In this document: positions 1 to 8,485 of the stretch, one piece after another
Position numbering within the stretch: position 1 is the first letter of the stretch
How the letters are laid out: each line of letters starts with the position of its first letter
Assembly: GCF_024171735.1 (NCBI RefSeq)
Contig: NZ_JAMTCH010000004.1
Span: forward strand, 124,001-188,000
DNA from: Prauserella alba
GTDB lineage: Bacteria; Actinomycetota; Actinomycetes; Mycobacteriales; Pseudonocardiaceae
DNA: 64,000 bases
Direction: 5' to 3'
The notes under the pieces: model-generated
What the model was told of the DNA's origin: nothing
What the model saw: only the letters and a program-made list of their open reading frames with translations
The model's database searches: none
Made by a program: the position numbers and the translations under genes

Positions 1-2
1 TC

Positions 3-584
3 TACGCGTGTTCGCCGTACAAGTTCTTCGGCCCGCACCTCGGCTTCGTCGCGGCGCGGCCGGAACTGCTGGAGACGCTGACCCCGGACAAGCTCGCTCC
101 GTCCACGAACGCCGTCCCGGAACGGTTCGAGCTCGGCACGCTGCCGTACGAACTGCTCGCCGGCACGACCGCGGCCGTCGACTTCCTCGCCGGCATCGCG
201 CAGGCTTCGTCCGCGAGTGCCTCGCGACGAGAGGCACTCGCGGACACGTTCGGCGTCGTGGCCCGGCACGAGGACGCGCTCATGGCGCGGATGGAGGACG
301 GCCTGGCCGCGACCGGCCGGGTGAGGCTGTACGGCTCTCCGGTGCGGCGGCGGACGCCCACGGTGCTGTTCTCGGTGAACGGCCTCGCCCCGGCTGACGT
401 CTACGCCCGGTTGGCCGAACGCGGCGTGAACGCCCCCGCAGGCACGTTCTACGCACTGGAATGCTCGCGGCGCCTCGGCCTCGGCGACACGGGCGCGGTC
501 CGCGCCGGGATCGCCCCGTACACGACCGAATCCGAGGTGGATGCCCTCGTGGCTGCGGTCGAGGACCTCACGGCAGCCGGCTGA
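3..584 (+). CDS. Cysteine desulfurase-like protein (class V aminotransferase), C-terminal part
   Basis: This reading frame is already open at the window edge and ends at TGA 582-584, so only the last 193 residues or so are present. The first visible residues include SPYKFFGPHLGF, the PLP-lysine region of class V aminotransferases: the Lys of YK should form the Schiff base, followed by the usual G-P-H-x-G segment. The rest matches the small C-terminal domain of the cysteine desulfurase-like family, with a typical GVNAPAGTFYALE stretch near the end. Family members are PLP enzymes of the NifS/SufS fold, often of unknown substrate. The N-terminal half lies outside the window, so the exact subfamily cannot be settled. 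Confidence 0.8.
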   Translation, partial: YACSPYKFFGPHLGFVAARPELLETLTPDKLAPSTNAVPERFELGTLPYELLAGTTAAVDFLAGIAQASSASASRREALADTFGVVARHEDALMARMEDGLAATGRVRLYGSPVRRRTPTVLFSVNGLAPADVYARLAERGVNAPAGTFYALECSRRLGLGDTGAVRAGIAPYTTESEVDALVAAVEDLTAAG

Positions 585-712
585 CCCGCTCGGCGGACCG
601 GCGCGGCACCCGAAGGTCGCGCCTGTAACGACGGCGGGCCGGAATCCGACGTCAAGGCACATCCATCGGCAAATCGCGGCACCGTCCAGGCCGCGTTCCC
701 GAAAGGTTCGCC

Positions 713-1159
713 ATGCGAAGATCCCTCGCCACAGCTCTGCTCACGGTCGGCATGCTGGCACTCGGCCTCGTCACGGCGCTCCCGGCGGAGGCCGCGGCAC
801 GGATGCAGATCGCCGCTGTCCAGTACGACTCGCCAGGCACGGATCGAGGCGGCAACAGCAGTCTCAACGCCGAGTGGGTCAAGCTGCGGAACACGTCCCG
901 GGTGCCCATCAACATCACGAGGTTCCGAGTGCACGACCGCCAAGGACACACGTATCGCTTCCCGCAGACGACCGTGATGCCCGGCAAGGAGATCACGGTG
1001 CACACCGGCCGCGGGAAGAACAACCCGTGGCACCGCTACTGGGGCCGCACCTCGTACGTCTGGAACAACACCGGCGACGGCGCCACGCTGCGCGACACCC
1101 ACGGCCGGTGGCTCGACGGGTGCGGCTGGGGCGATGGCCGCGGCTGGGTCAGGTGCTGA
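713..1159 (+). CDS. Secreted lamin tail domain (LTD) protein
   Basis: This 148-residue protein starts at ATG 713, six bases after a GAAAGG ribosome site. Residues 1-29 form a classical signal peptide: MRRS, a hydrophobic core, then an AEAAA cleavage region. The mature part (about 31-148) looks like a single lamin tail domain, a small Ig-like beta sandwich: it has the EWVKLRNTS core, a V-H-D-R turn, a middle strand leading to MPGKEITV and a final DGCGW segment. Two cysteines (137 and 148) could form a disulfide. Small secreted LTD proteins are common in actinomycetes; their role is unknown, perhaps surface or nucleic-acid binding. It stands alone, with no operon partner. Confidence 0.75.
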   Translation: MRRSLATALLTVGMLALGLVTALPAEAAARMQIAAVQYDSPGTDRGGNSSLNAEWVKLRNTSRVPINITRFRVHDRQGHTYRFPQTTVMPGKEITVHTGRGKNNPWHRYWGRTSYVWNNTGDGATLRDTHGRWLDGCGWGDGRGWVRC

Positions 1160-1320
1160 ACTCGACCGGCTGACCCGACAGCCCGGCGGGAACGCCGTCG
1201 CGGCGACACGCTCGGCGGATTCGCGCACTGGGCCGGCATCCGCATCTAGCGGTGCCGACCCCGGGCAGGCGATGTCCGGAGCATGGGCAACCCACCTACA
1301 CGCATGGGGCACGGCAACGA

Positions 1321-1369
1321 CGAAACCGCCCCTGACCGACAGTGTTTCTGCAGGTCAGGGGCGGTTTCG
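1321..1369 (-). terminator. Hairpin terminator after tRNA-Pro
   Basis: A perfect 17-bp inverted repeat (1321-1337 with 1353-1369, 15-base loop) lies just past the 3' end of the minus-strand tRNA-Pro. The arm is GC-rich and begins with GAAAC rather than a long T run, as is usual for actinobacterial terminators. Confidence 0.7.
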
Positions 1370-1373
1370 CTAC

Positions 1374-1449
<76 letters not shown>

Positions 1450-1524
1450 TCCACCACGCGGGGTGGTGTGAATACACCATAGCGCTACCGGTAGACTGCC
1501 CACGCAGCCGGTCACCGGCAGCAT

Positions 1525-1595
1525 GCGGGCGTAGCTCAATGGTAGAGCCCCAGTCTTCCAAACTGGTGGTGCGGGTTCGATTCCCGTCGCCCGCT
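1525..1595 (+). tRNA. tRNA-Gly (UCC)
   Basis: A 71-base cloverleaf with acceptor stem GCGGGCG/CGCCCGC, short D arm GCTC-AATGGTA-GAGC, anticodon stem CCAGT/ACTGG and loop CTTCCAA, so the anticodon is UCC. The discriminator base is U and CCA is not encoded. It lies 75 bp from, and divergent to, the tRNA-Pro gene. Confidence 0.95.
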
Positions 1596-1719
1596 CAGAG
1601 CACGAAACCCAGGTCAGGTGCCCGCAGGGCCCTGGCCTTTCGTGTGCCCGGCGACCATGTGGTCCGGCAACGGACCCGTTACCGCCGGGCCGCGGACCGC
1701 CTCCGACACCGGCGCGTCG

Positions 1720-2175
1720 TCAGAGTGTCCTCGTCATGAAGACGCTGTTCGGGTCCGGCCGGTAGTCGGCGAACGGGTCGCAGTAGGAGAAGCCGAACTT
1801 CTCGTACAGCTTCCGCGCGGGGACGAAGAACTCGTCCGAACCGGTTTCCAGGCTCAGCCGCGACAGTCCCATTCCCCGTGCCTCGGCGAGGATGTGCTTC
1901 AGCAGCCCGGACGCGACACCGCCACGGACGCGGTCGGACGAGGTGCGCATCGACTTCAGCTCGCCGTGTCCGACGTCGAGACGCTTGATCGCGCCGCAGC
2001 CGACCACCACGTCGCCGTCCAACACGGACCAGAAGGTCACCTCCGGCTTGCGCAGGTCGTCGAGGTCCAGGGCGTGCTTGCTCTCGGGCGGCGACGTGGC
2101 CCGCAGCTGCCGCAGGTGATCGGCCAGGAACTCCGCGATCCGCGGTCCGGACAGATCGTCGACGACGATCCTCAT
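1720..2175 (-). CDS. GNAT family N-acetyltransferase
   Basis: A 151-residue protein. The start ATG at 2175 is chosen because GTGGTGGAGG sits six bases upstream, and the longer open frame runs into tandem repeats. Most of its length fits the GNAT fold: a central strand ending in VVGCGAIKRL, then acetyl-CoA motif A (DRVRGGVASGLL), and a C-terminal YEKFGF motif typical of motif B and its following strand. GNAT enzymes transfer an acetyl group from acetyl-CoA to an amine; the substrate is unknown here. The ribosome site is formed from the last copy of a 17-bp tandem repeat (2183-2260), which is unusual. Confidence 0.8.
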   Translation of the reverse strand: MRIVVDDLSGPRIAEFLADHLRQLRATSPPESKHALDLDDLRKPEVTFWSVLDGDVVVGCGAIKRLDVGHGELKSMRTSSDRVRGGVASGLLKHILAEARGMGLSRLSLETGSDEFFVPARKLYEKFGFSYCDPFADYRPDPNSVFMTRTL

Positions 2176-2182
2176 GCGCGCC

Positions 2183-2260
2183 TCCACCACTCGGTCCTGC
2201 CCACCACTCGGTCCTGCCCACCACTCGGTCCTGCCCACCACTCGGTCCTGCCCACCACTC
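2183..2260. repeat. 17-bp tandem repeat, about 4.6 copies
   Basis: The unit CCCACCACTCGGTCCTG occurs four times head to tail (2183-2199, 2200-2216, 2217-2233, 2234-2250; the first copy differs at its first base), followed by a 10-base partial copy. It fills the gap between the methyltransferase stop and the GNAT start. The 17-bp length is not a multiple of three, so it is not coding. Its minus-strand end provides the GNAT ribosome site. Confidence 0.95.
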
Positions 2261-3005
2261 AGCCCCGACCGTCACGTGTCACGAGCCGGAAGCCGACATC
2301 CAGTTCGTCGCGGCCCAGCAGATCACGGTGACGTTCATGCCAACGACCGGACTCCAGGTCCCGCCGCAGTCGCTCGACACCCCGCGAGACCGCCGCCGCA
2401 TCGGTCTGGGCCAGTGCGGAACAGTTCCACCGGACCCGGGCGTCCAGATACGCCTCCGGGCGCCGCCAGTACGCCGGGAAGACACCGTCGGTGAAATCCC
2501 ACGGCACGGGCAGCACCGATACGTTCTCGGCGCCGAGCTCGTCGGCGATGTCGGTCGCGGACGGCCGCGAGACCTCCAACCGCGCGATCTCGGGAATGTA
2601 GTCGCGCGTCAGCCAGAACTCGGCGTGCAGGCGGGTCTCGTAGGCCACGATCACCTGACGGCTGGAGACGCGGCGCAGTTCCGCCAGGCCGCGGCGCCAG
2701 TCACCCCAATGATGCACCGTGAGCACGGCCAACGTGACGTCGGCGGCATCGTCGCGCAACGGCAGCTGCTCGGCGACGGCCTGCACCGCCGGCGCCGCCG
2801 GACCGGCCCGCTGCGCGAGCATCCGCCGTGACGGTTCCACCGCCAGCACGGTGGTCCGGTCGGGCTCGTACGAACCCGTACCCGCACCGACATCGACGAG
2901 CGCGCCGTCGCCCACGGCCTGTGATATCCGCGCCATCCACCGCGGATCGGTGCGCCGGCCACGGGCATAACCGGTGCCGATGCGGTCGTACACGTGCGGC
3001 GCCAC
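2259..3005 (-). CDS. SAM-dependent methyltransferase (class I)
   Basis: A 248-residue protein. The GTG at 3005 is chosen over an upstream start because GGAGG lies five bases before it. The N-terminal Y-D-R-I-G-x-G-Y-A-R element is typical of ubiE/arsM-like class I methyltransferases. Motif I is VDVGAGTGSY (SAM-binding glycine loop), followed by an acidic strand-end VLAVEPS and the LAVLTVHHW segment in the post-II position. The C-terminal half is variable and would hold the acceptor site, so the substrate cannot be told. It follows the SnoaL-like gene by 111 bp on the same strand. Confidence 0.8.
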   Translation of the reverse strand: MAPHVYDRIGTGYARGRRTDPRWMARISQAVGDGALVDVGAGTGSYEPDRTTVLAVEPSRRMLAQRAGPAAPAVQAVAEQLPLRDDAADVTLAVLTVHHWGDWRRGLAELRRVSSRQVIVAYETRLHAEFWLTRDYIPEIARLEVSRPSATDIADELGAENVSVLPVPWDFTDGVFPAYWRRPEAYLDARVRWNCSALAQTDAAAVSRGVERLRRDLESGRWHERHRDLLGRDELDVGFRLVTRDGRG

Positions 3006-3116
3006 GGAACCTCCGGATTCCCGGCCCCGGCAACTGGTTGCGGAGCGTCCCCGAGAGGACACCACTCGTGCGACGTCCCGTCCAGACCGCGTCGACTCTC
3101 GTCACAGCACCCGCCG

Positions 3117-3575
3117 TCACGAGGCCGTGTCGCCCTCCACCTGACGTGCCGTTGCCGCCGCACGGTCGGTCTCCCAGAACGCGCGGACCGACAGGAGCCG
3201 CCCGTCGGGACCGGCACGGTAGACGATCACGCAGTCCGTGTCGACGCGGTAGCCGCCGTCGAAGAACGTGGTGATCGTGGCGACGTTGGCCACCTCGTCG
3301 CCACCGGCGTGCGAATCGCGGACGACGAACTCGAAGCTGCGCACGTTCGCGATCGTCAGATCCCAGAACGCCGAGATGCCCTCCGCGCCATGGTGCCCCT
3401 TGCCCTGCTCGTCGAAGGGCGAAGGACCGACCGGGTCCTCGATCACCGCCGCAGGGTCGAACAGGGCGAGCCAGCGCTGTTTGTCCCCCGCCGCGACGGC
3501 CTCCATCGAACGCAACGCCGCGAGCCGCGCCGGCGGCTGCTGCGCGTCGGCGTCCCAGCACACCGTGACACCCAT
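3117..3575 (-). CDS. SnoaL-like / NTF2-fold polyketide-cyclase or isomerase-type protein
   Basis: A 152-residue protein of the NTF2-like superfamily. It has the N-terminal helix pattern LAALRSMEAVAAGD, then the typical WLALFDPAAVIEDPVGPSPFD segment, where an Asp/Glu pair lines the pocket in SnoaL and ketosteroid isomerases, and a C-terminal sheet ending VRAFWE. It lies 13 bp downstream of the F420-dependent oxidoreductase gene on the same strand, so the two are probably co-transcribed. A small-molecule isomerase, hydratase or binding role is likely; the substrate is unknown. Confidence 0.7.
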   Translation of the reverse strand: MGVTVCWDADAQQPPARLAALRSMEAVAAGDKQRWLALFDPAAVIEDPVGPSPFDEQGKGHHGAEGISAFWDLTIANVRSFEFVVRDSHAGGDEVANVATITTFFDGGYRVDTDCVIVYRAGPDGRLLSVRAFWETDRAAATARQVEGDTAS

Positions 3576-3588
3576 ACTTCCGCCTTCC

Positions 3589-4458
3589 TCAGAACCGCTC
3601 GATGATCTCGTCGGCGAACTTCCTGATCGAGTCCTTCTTCTGCTCGACCGGGGCGTCGAACCCGAGACCGTCGAAGACCCAGGGCACGGTGATCACGTCG
3701 GTCACGCCCACGTCGGCCTGTTCGCGGTAACCGTCGAGGCCGAACCGGTCGATGCACACGGCCTGGAACTCGAAGGGCTCGTCGGCTCGGCCGTACTCGG
3801 CGCGCAACGCGTTCAGCCGGGCGATCGTGTCGCGCAGGTCGTCGAGCTTCATCATCGCCGACGACCAGCCGTCACCGACCCGTGCGGCACGGCGCAACGC
3901 CGGTTCACTGTGCCCGCCGATGTAGAACGGCACGTGCCGTTTCGGTGCGGGACTCATGCACAACTTGTCGAAGTCGAAGAACTCGCCGTGGTACTCGACC
4001 ATGCCGCCGCCGAGGATCAGCCGGAGCACGTCGATGGCCTCGTCGACGCGTTTGCCGCGCCGCCGGTACGGCACCCCGCACCATTCGAACTCCTCTGGGG
4101 CCCAGCCAACGCCGAGCCCCAGCCCGAACCGGTCGCCCGTGAGGTTCGCGACCGACCCCACCTGCCGTGCCAACAGCACCGGATTGCGCGAACCGAGCTT
4201 CAACACGGATGTGTAGAACGTGATCCTGTCCGTGGCCGCCCCCATCGACGCCGCCGCGATCAGCGGGTCGACCCACGGGGTGTTCTCGTCCCAGAACCGG
4301 CTCCCGTCCGGAGTGTACGGATAGTCCGCGGACACCTGCTCGGAATAGAAAAGCGAGTCGGGAAGGGCGATCGAGGAGAACCCGCACTCCTCCGCCGTGA
4401 CGGCCAGCTCGGTCAGTTGATCCAGCGGGGTCAGGGCCACCGACAGTGTGAACCTCAT
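3589..4458 (-). CDS. LLM-class F420-dependent oxidoreductase
   Basis: A 289-residue protein of the luciferase-like monooxygenase superfamily. The N-terminus (MRFTLSVALTP, then AEECGFSSIALPDSLFYSEQ) and the LARQVGSVANLTGDRFGLGLGVGW segment are hallmarks of the TIM-barrel F420-using group (TIGR03619-like). Later, PFYIGGHSEPALRRAARVGDGW forms the cofactor-phosphate region. Such enzymes use reduced coenzyme F420 for hydride transfer to diverse ketones, imines or unsaturated compounds. The gene heads a two-gene unit with the SnoaL-like protein and is divergent from the NlpC/P60 gene across a 231-bp gap. Confidence 0.85.
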   Translation of the reverse strand: MRFTLSVALTPLDQLTELAVTAEECGFSSIALPDSLFYSEQVSADYPYTPDGSRFWDENTPWVDPLIAAASMGAATDRITFYTSVLKLGSRNPVLLARQVGSVANLTGDRFGLGLGVGWAPEEFEWCGVPYRRRGKRVDEAIDVLRLILGGGMVEYHGEFFDFDKLCMSPAPKRHVPFYIGGHSEPALRRAARVGDGWSSAMMKLDDLRDTIARLNALRAEYGRADEPFEFQAVCIDRFGLDGYREQADVGVTDVITVPWVFDGLGFDAPVEQKKDSIRKFADEIIERF

Positions 4459-4689
4459 GCCGCAAAACAGTAACGTGTTCTAGTTGCGTGCGCCAGGGTG
4501 GACGGCCATCCGGAACGGTTCACGGCTTCACCGATGTGGGTGCTCTCGACTCGCGGCGGCCGCGGAACCCGTGTTTACCGTCGTCCCGGCCGGTGGTTCA
4601 CCCCATCGGCCCAGCACGGTGCCGATGTCACGACGGCCTCGGCGAGGTCGGGGGACCATGACGTGTGACGTTCCTGTTGGAGGATCGGC

Positions 4690-5472
4690 GTGTCCACACC
4701 GTGGAAGCGCACAGCGGTCGTCGGACTGGTCGGCGGCACGGCCCTCGTGGCCTTCGCGGGCAACGCCGCGGCCGTCGTACCCAGCGAACAGTCCCTGCAC
4801 GACGTATCCGACACCGTCGAGAAGGGCACACGGGTGACGCTGTCGGGCACCCTCACCGGGCAACGGGACCGCCCGGTGAGCGGTGAGCGAATCACCCTCG
4901 AACGCCGGACGGCCGAAAGCGGGTGGGAAGCCATCGGTGCCGCGACCACCGGTGACGACGGCACCGCCACGTTCCACCGCACCCCACACCGCACGGCCGA
5001 GTGGCGGCTCAGCTACGAGGGCAGCACGTTCCTCGACCCGTCGGCCTCACCGCCCCAGCGGGTCGAGGTGCGCCTGCCTCCTCCGCCACCACCACCGCCG
5101 GCACCCGAGCGGCCCGTGAAACCGATCGGCCGCCAGATCGTGGACGTCGCGGCGTCCCAGGCGGGAAAGCCGTACGCGTACGGAGCCTCGGGCCCTCAGC
5201 GGTTCGACTGCTCCGGGTTCGCGCAGTTCGTCCACCGCCAGGTCGGTATCCGGCTGCCCCGCACGTCGAGCCAGCAACACCGGGCCGTGCGGGCCGCGGC
5301 CAATCACGCGAAGGTGCCGGGTGACCTGGTGTTCTTCCACGAGGGTGGCTCCGTCTACCACGTCGGCATCTACGCGGGCGGCGACCACGTGTGGGCCGCG
5401 CCGGAGAGTGGTGACGTCGTGCGCAAACAGCGGATCTGGACGGACACGTACTATGCGGGCCGCGCCTGGTGA
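4690..5472 (+). CDS. Secreted NlpC/P60 peptidoglycan hydrolase with N-terminal Ig-like domain
   Basis: A 260-residue protein starting at GTG 4690, preceded by TTGGAGG. Residues 1-28 are a signal peptide. Residues 40-127 form an Ig/bacterial surface-like sandwich (VSDTVEKGTRVTLSGTL, later WRLSYEGSTF), joined through a poly-proline stretch at 129-137 to an NlpC/P60 domain (about 147-260). The catalytic Cys174 lies in FDCSGF, His224 in YHVGIY, and His233 may be the third residue. NlpC/P60 enzymes cut D-Glu-meso-DAP bonds in peptide stems. The Ig-like part may bind the wall. No operon partner is evident, although the DUF1542-like gene follows after 123 bp. Confidence 0.88.
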   Translation: MSTPWKRTAVVGLVGGTALVAFAGNAAAVVPSEQSLHDVSDTVEKGTRVTLSGTLTGQRDRPVSGERITLERRTAESGWEAIGAATTGDDGTATFHRTPHRTAEWRLSYEGSTFLDPSASPPQRVEVRLPPPPPPPPAPERPVKPIGRQIVDVAASQAGKPYAYGASGPQRFDCSGFAQFVHRQVGIRLPRTSSQQHRAVRAAANHAKVPGDLVFFHEGGSVYHVGIYAGGDHVWAAPESGDVVRKQRIWTDTYYAGRAW

Positions 5473-5595
5473 CAGCGACGGGAACTCCCGGGACACCACG
5501 GGCGTTGTCCTGTTCGAAGGAGTTTGTCCGGTCCGCCGGCGGCCTCCCTCTGCACCGCGCACGCCCCTGGAGCGCCTCATGGAGCGGAGTACCTC

Positions 5596-6390
5596 ATGGA
5601 GCTCGTCCTCGTCGTCCTCGTACTGATCATCGTCGGTGGCGGGTACTACCTGATACAGTCGCACCAGAAGGCGAAACGCAACCGGCTCGAGGATGCGAAG
5701 GCCGAGGCACGCCGCTGGCTGGAGCGGCTCGGCGGCCAGGTGCTCAACCTGACCGGCACCGACGCGGCGTCACAGCAGGCGATCGCCGACGCCTCCGAGC
5801 GCTACAACGCAGCCGGGTCGCAGATGGAACAGGCGCAGACCGAGGAGCAGGCCAAGCTCGTCAAGGAAACCGCGCTCGAAGGGCTCTACTACGTTCGCGC
5901 CGCGCGGGAGGCGATGGGCCTCGACCCGGGACCTGCGCTGCCCGAGGACCGCGAGCGGCAGGCCGCGGGCAAGGTCACCGAGCATCGCTCCGTCGACGTC
6001 GAAGGCAGGCACTACGAGGCATCGCCGGAGCCGGGCGCCGACACCCCGCACTACTACCCCGGCGGCCGCGTCGCGGGCAGGCCCGTGCCCCAGGGCTGGT
6101 ACAGCGAGCCGTGGTGGAAGCCCGCGCTGGTGGCGGGCGCATGGGGCCTTGGCTCGATGATGCTGTTCAGCGCCATGTTCTCCGGCATGGCCGGCATGCC
6201 GAGCGGCGAGGCATGGGCCGACGGTTACGACGCGGGCCAGGAGGACGCCATGAGCGAAGGCGGCGACGGTGGTGGCGACGCCGGTGACGGTGGCGACATG
6301 GGCGGCGACGCCGGCGGTGACATGGGCGGCGACTTCGGTGGCGACATGGGCGGCATGGGCGACATGGGCGGATTCGACTTCGGGTTCTGA
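5596..6390 (+). CDS. Membrane-anchored DUF1542-like protein with Gly-Asp-Met tail
   Basis: A 264-residue protein beginning at ATG 5596, with GGAG six bases upstream; a longer frame to 5524 lacks a ribosome site. Residues 1-20 form an N-terminal membrane segment (LVLVVLVLIIVGGGYYL), followed by a charged helical region of about 100 residues that resembles DUF1542 repeats. A second hydrophobic stretch (ALVAGAWGLGSMMLFSAMF) lies near residue 200. The last 45 or so residues are a low-complexity G/D/M tail made of GGDMGGDAGGDMGG-like units that ends in FDFGF. Similar proteins exist in related actinomycetes without a known role. The tail could be a flexible or metal-binding acidic segment. Confidence 0.75.
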   Translation: MELVLVVLVLIIVGGGYYLIQSHQKAKRNRLEDAKAEARRWLERLGGQVLNLTGTDAASQQAIADASERYNAAGSQMEQAQTEEQAKLVKETALEGLYYVRAAREAMGLDPGPALPEDRERQAAGKVTEHRSVDVEGRHYEASPEPGADTPHYYPGGRVAGRPVPQGWYSEPWWKPALVAGAWGLGSMMLFSAMFSGMAGMPSGEAWADGYDAGQEDAMSEGGDGGGDAGDGGDMGGDAGGDMGGDFGGDMGGMGDMGGFDFGF

Positions 6391-6408
6391 CGGCCCCGGT
6401 AGGTCACC

Positions 6409-7218
6409 TCACGCGGGCTGGCAGGCCGGGCACCAGTAGAGGTGTCTGCCCGCCAGTTCGGTGTGGGCGATCGGCGCGGCGCAGACCAGGCATGGCTGCC
6501 CGGCCCGCCGGTAGACGTACACCTCGCCGCCGTGCCGATCCTGGCGCGGCGCACGGCCGGTGACCTCGGGCAGGTGTTCGTCGGCGACGGTGTCGATCCG
6601 TCCGCTGCGCACACCCACACGCATGAGCGCGACGAGGTCGTCCCACATCGCCTTCCACAGCGTCTCGTCGAGGTCGCGACCCGCCAGCGTCGGAGCGACA
6701 CCGTGCCGGAACAGCACCTCGGCGCGGTAGACGTTCCCGACCCCCGACAGCACCTTCTGGTCCATCAACAGCGCCGCGATCGACGTGCGAGAACGCGAGA
6801 TGCGCTGCCAGGCCTGCTCCGGCCGGGCGTCCCGCCGCAGCGGATCGGGGCCGAGCCGCGCGGTGATCGCATCGACCTCGGGCTCGGTGAGGAGTTCACA
6901 TCGCGTGGGACCGCGCAGGTCCGTCCAATGTGTGCGGCCGGCGAGCCGCATCCGCACCTGCCCCACGGGCTCCGACTCGGGAAGCTGAGATTCGGCGAAT
7001 GCGCCGTACAGCCCGAGATGCACATGGACGACGCCGAGCGGACCGTAGTCGTGGAACAGGTGCTTGCCGTGTGCATCGGCCCTCACGAACGTCGCACCGT
7101 CGAGCCGCGCGGCCTCGGTCGCGAACCGGCCCTGGGGGCTGCTCACCCGCACCGGCGCACCCGCGTAACGCCGCTGATGCAGCCGGGCGAGCCGGTGCAG
7201 GGTGTGCCCTTCGGGCAT
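6409..7218 (-). CDS. nei: Fpg/Nei family DNA glycosylase-lyase (endonuclease VIII type)
   Basis: A 269-residue protein whose N-terminus MPEGHTLHR gives the catalytic Pro2 (exposed after Met removal) and Glu3 of the Fpg/Nei family. A conserved Lys in the HGKHLFHDY loop, the H2TH helix region around VLSGVGNVYRAEVLFRHGV and the C-terminal zinc finger C-x2-C ... C-x2-C (CLVCAAPIAH ... YWCPAC) follow in order. It removes oxidised pyrimidines from DNA and nicks the strand. Its ATG overlaps the rpiB stop codon (TGATG), so the two are translationally coupled; the same pair occurs in mycobacteria. Confidence 0.93.
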   Translation of the reverse strand: MPEGHTLHRLARLHQRRYAGAPVRVSSPQGRFATEAARLDGATFVRADAHGKHLFHDYGPLGVVHVHLGLYGAFAESQLPESEPVGQVRMRLAGRTHWTDLRGPTRCELLTEPEVDAITARLGPDPLRRDARPEQAWQRISRSRTSIAALLMDQKVLSGVGNVYRAEVLFRHGVAPTLAGRDLDETLWKAMWDDLVALMRVGVRSGRIDTVADEHLPEVTGRAPRQDRHGGEVYVYRRAGQPCLVCAAPIAHTELAGRHLYWCPACQPA

Positions 7219-7691
7219 CAGGCCTCCGGCAGGGCGGGGGCGTTGCCGGTCTGTTCGAAGTCGGTCAGCTGCTGCACCCGGCGCGTGTGCCGCGGGTCGT
7301 CGTCGACCGCCGTGTCCAGAAACGCCTCGACGATCGCGCTGGCCTCGTCGGTGCTGTGCATCCGCGCACCGACGCCGATGACCTGAGCGTGGTTGTGCTG
7401 CCGCGTCAGTTCCGCGGTCTCCACACTCCACGCCAGTCCCGCGCGGCAGCCCGGCACCTTGTTGGCCGCGATCTGCTCGCCGTTGCCCGAACCGCCGATG
7501 ACGACGCCCAGGCTGCCCTCGTCGGCGACGACACGGCGCGCGGTCTCGATGCAGAACGGCGGGTAGTCGTCGGCGGCGTCGTAGACGTGCGGGCCGACGT
7601 CGGTGACGTCGTGGCCCTGCTGCTCGAGGTGGGCGACGAGGTGATTCTTCAGCTCGAAGCCGGCATGGTCGGATCCCAGATAGACACGCAC
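7218..7691 (-). CDS. rpiB: Ribose-5-phosphate isomerase B
   Basis: A 157-residue protein of the RpiB/LacAB family, which interconverts ribose-5-phosphate and ribulose-5-phosphate in the pentose phosphate pathway. The start is GTG 7691. A CACACT -10-like hexamer six bases upstream hints at a leaderless message, and no Shine-Dalgarno is visible. Key motifs are GSDHAGFELKN at residues 6-16 (phosphate and sugar binding) and GGSGNGEQIAANK at 66-78, where Glu72 stands at the place of the catalytic Cys of E. coli RpiB, as in the M. tuberculosis enzyme. It overlaps nei by one base. Confidence 0.93.
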   Translation of the reverse strand: MRVYLGSDHAGFELKNHLVAHLEQQGHDVTDVGPHVYDAADDYPPFCIETARRVVADEGSLGVVIGGSGNGEQIAANKVPGCRAGLAWSVETAELTRQHNHAQVIGVGARMHSTDEASAIVEAFLDTAVDDDPRHTRRVQQLTDFEQTGNAPALPEA

Positions 7692-7750
7692 AGCGGCAGT
7701 GTGCCATCCCCGCTGCACATGGCCTCGGGCCACCCGGCAGGGTGGGAGAC

Positions 7751-8485
7751 ATGACGGATGCGTTGCCCGCGAACCCGACTCCTGCGACACCTGCCGCCGC
7801 GGCCACGCAGGTCCCTGCTGTCCTCACCCAGGACGGCCACGACGTACGACTCGACTGGGGCCCAGCAGGGCTGGCGGCGCTGAGCGGAGGCTGCGCGGTG
7901 CTGGTGATCGTGGACGTCCTCTCCTTCTCCACGCAGGTGGATCTGTCGGTCGCGGCGGGCACCCCGGTGCGACCGGTGCGGTGGGCCGACGAGGAGACGG
8001 CAGCGACCTCTGACCCTGCCGAGCCGCTGCGGTCGCCGAACGGGGCGACGCTGACGGCCGATGCCGCCACGACGGGTGCTCACGTGCTCACGGCCTGTCT
8101 CCGTAACGCGGACGCCGTGGCGAAGAGCGCCGCGGAGCTGGCGGCCGGAGGACCGATCGGCGTGCTGGCCGCGGGCGAACGGTGGAGCGTGCAGCCGGGC
8201 GCCGCGGCGGGAACCGACGGACCGCTCCGCCCGTGCGTCGAGGACCAGCTCGGCGCAGGGGCCGTCGTCGCCGGACTGCAGTCCTACGGCGCCGTCTCCC
8301 CCGAGGCCGTCGTGGCGGCGCAGGCGTTCGCCGTGGCCGACGTGCCCGCCGTGGTGCGCGGCTCGGCCTCGGGCCGCGAACTGACGGCACACGGCGACTG
8401 CGAGATCATCGAGCGCGCCGTCGAGGTCGGCGCGTCCGCCTGTGCGCCGAGACTGGGCCCCGACGGGGCGCTGGCCCGTGCCTGA
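7751..8485 (+). CDS. 2-phosphosulfolactate phosphatase (ComB) family protein
   Basis: A 244-residue protein recognised by the ComB-type elements IVDVLSFST (Mg2+-site region), LRSPNGATLT and CLRNADAVA. In methanogens ComB dephosphorylates 2-phosphosulfolactate in coenzyme M synthesis; actinomycetes lack that pathway, so the true substrate here is unknown. The start is ATG 7751; GTG 7742 is an alternative nine bases upstream. The stop overlaps the start of the metallo-hydrolase gene by eight bases, indicating co-translation. It diverges from rpiB. Confidence 0.75.
   Translation: MTDALPANPTPATPAAAATQVPAVLTQDGHDVRLDWGPAGLAALSGGCAVLVIVDVLSFSTQVDLSVAAGTPVRPVRWADEETAATSDPAEPLRSPNGATLTADAATTGAHVLTACLRNADAVAKSAAELAAGGPIGVLAAGERWSVQPGAAAGTDGPLRPCVEDQLGAGAVVAGLQSYGAVSPEAVVAAQAFAVADVPAVVRGSASGRELTAHGDCEIIERAVEVGASACAPRLGPDGALARA

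Noticed and set aside
7751-8485. Link between the ComB-like phosphatase and the sulfosugar-like operon
   Set aside because: The genes are 47 kb apart, and ComB-family proteins are widespread in actinomycetes without sulfonate metabolism.
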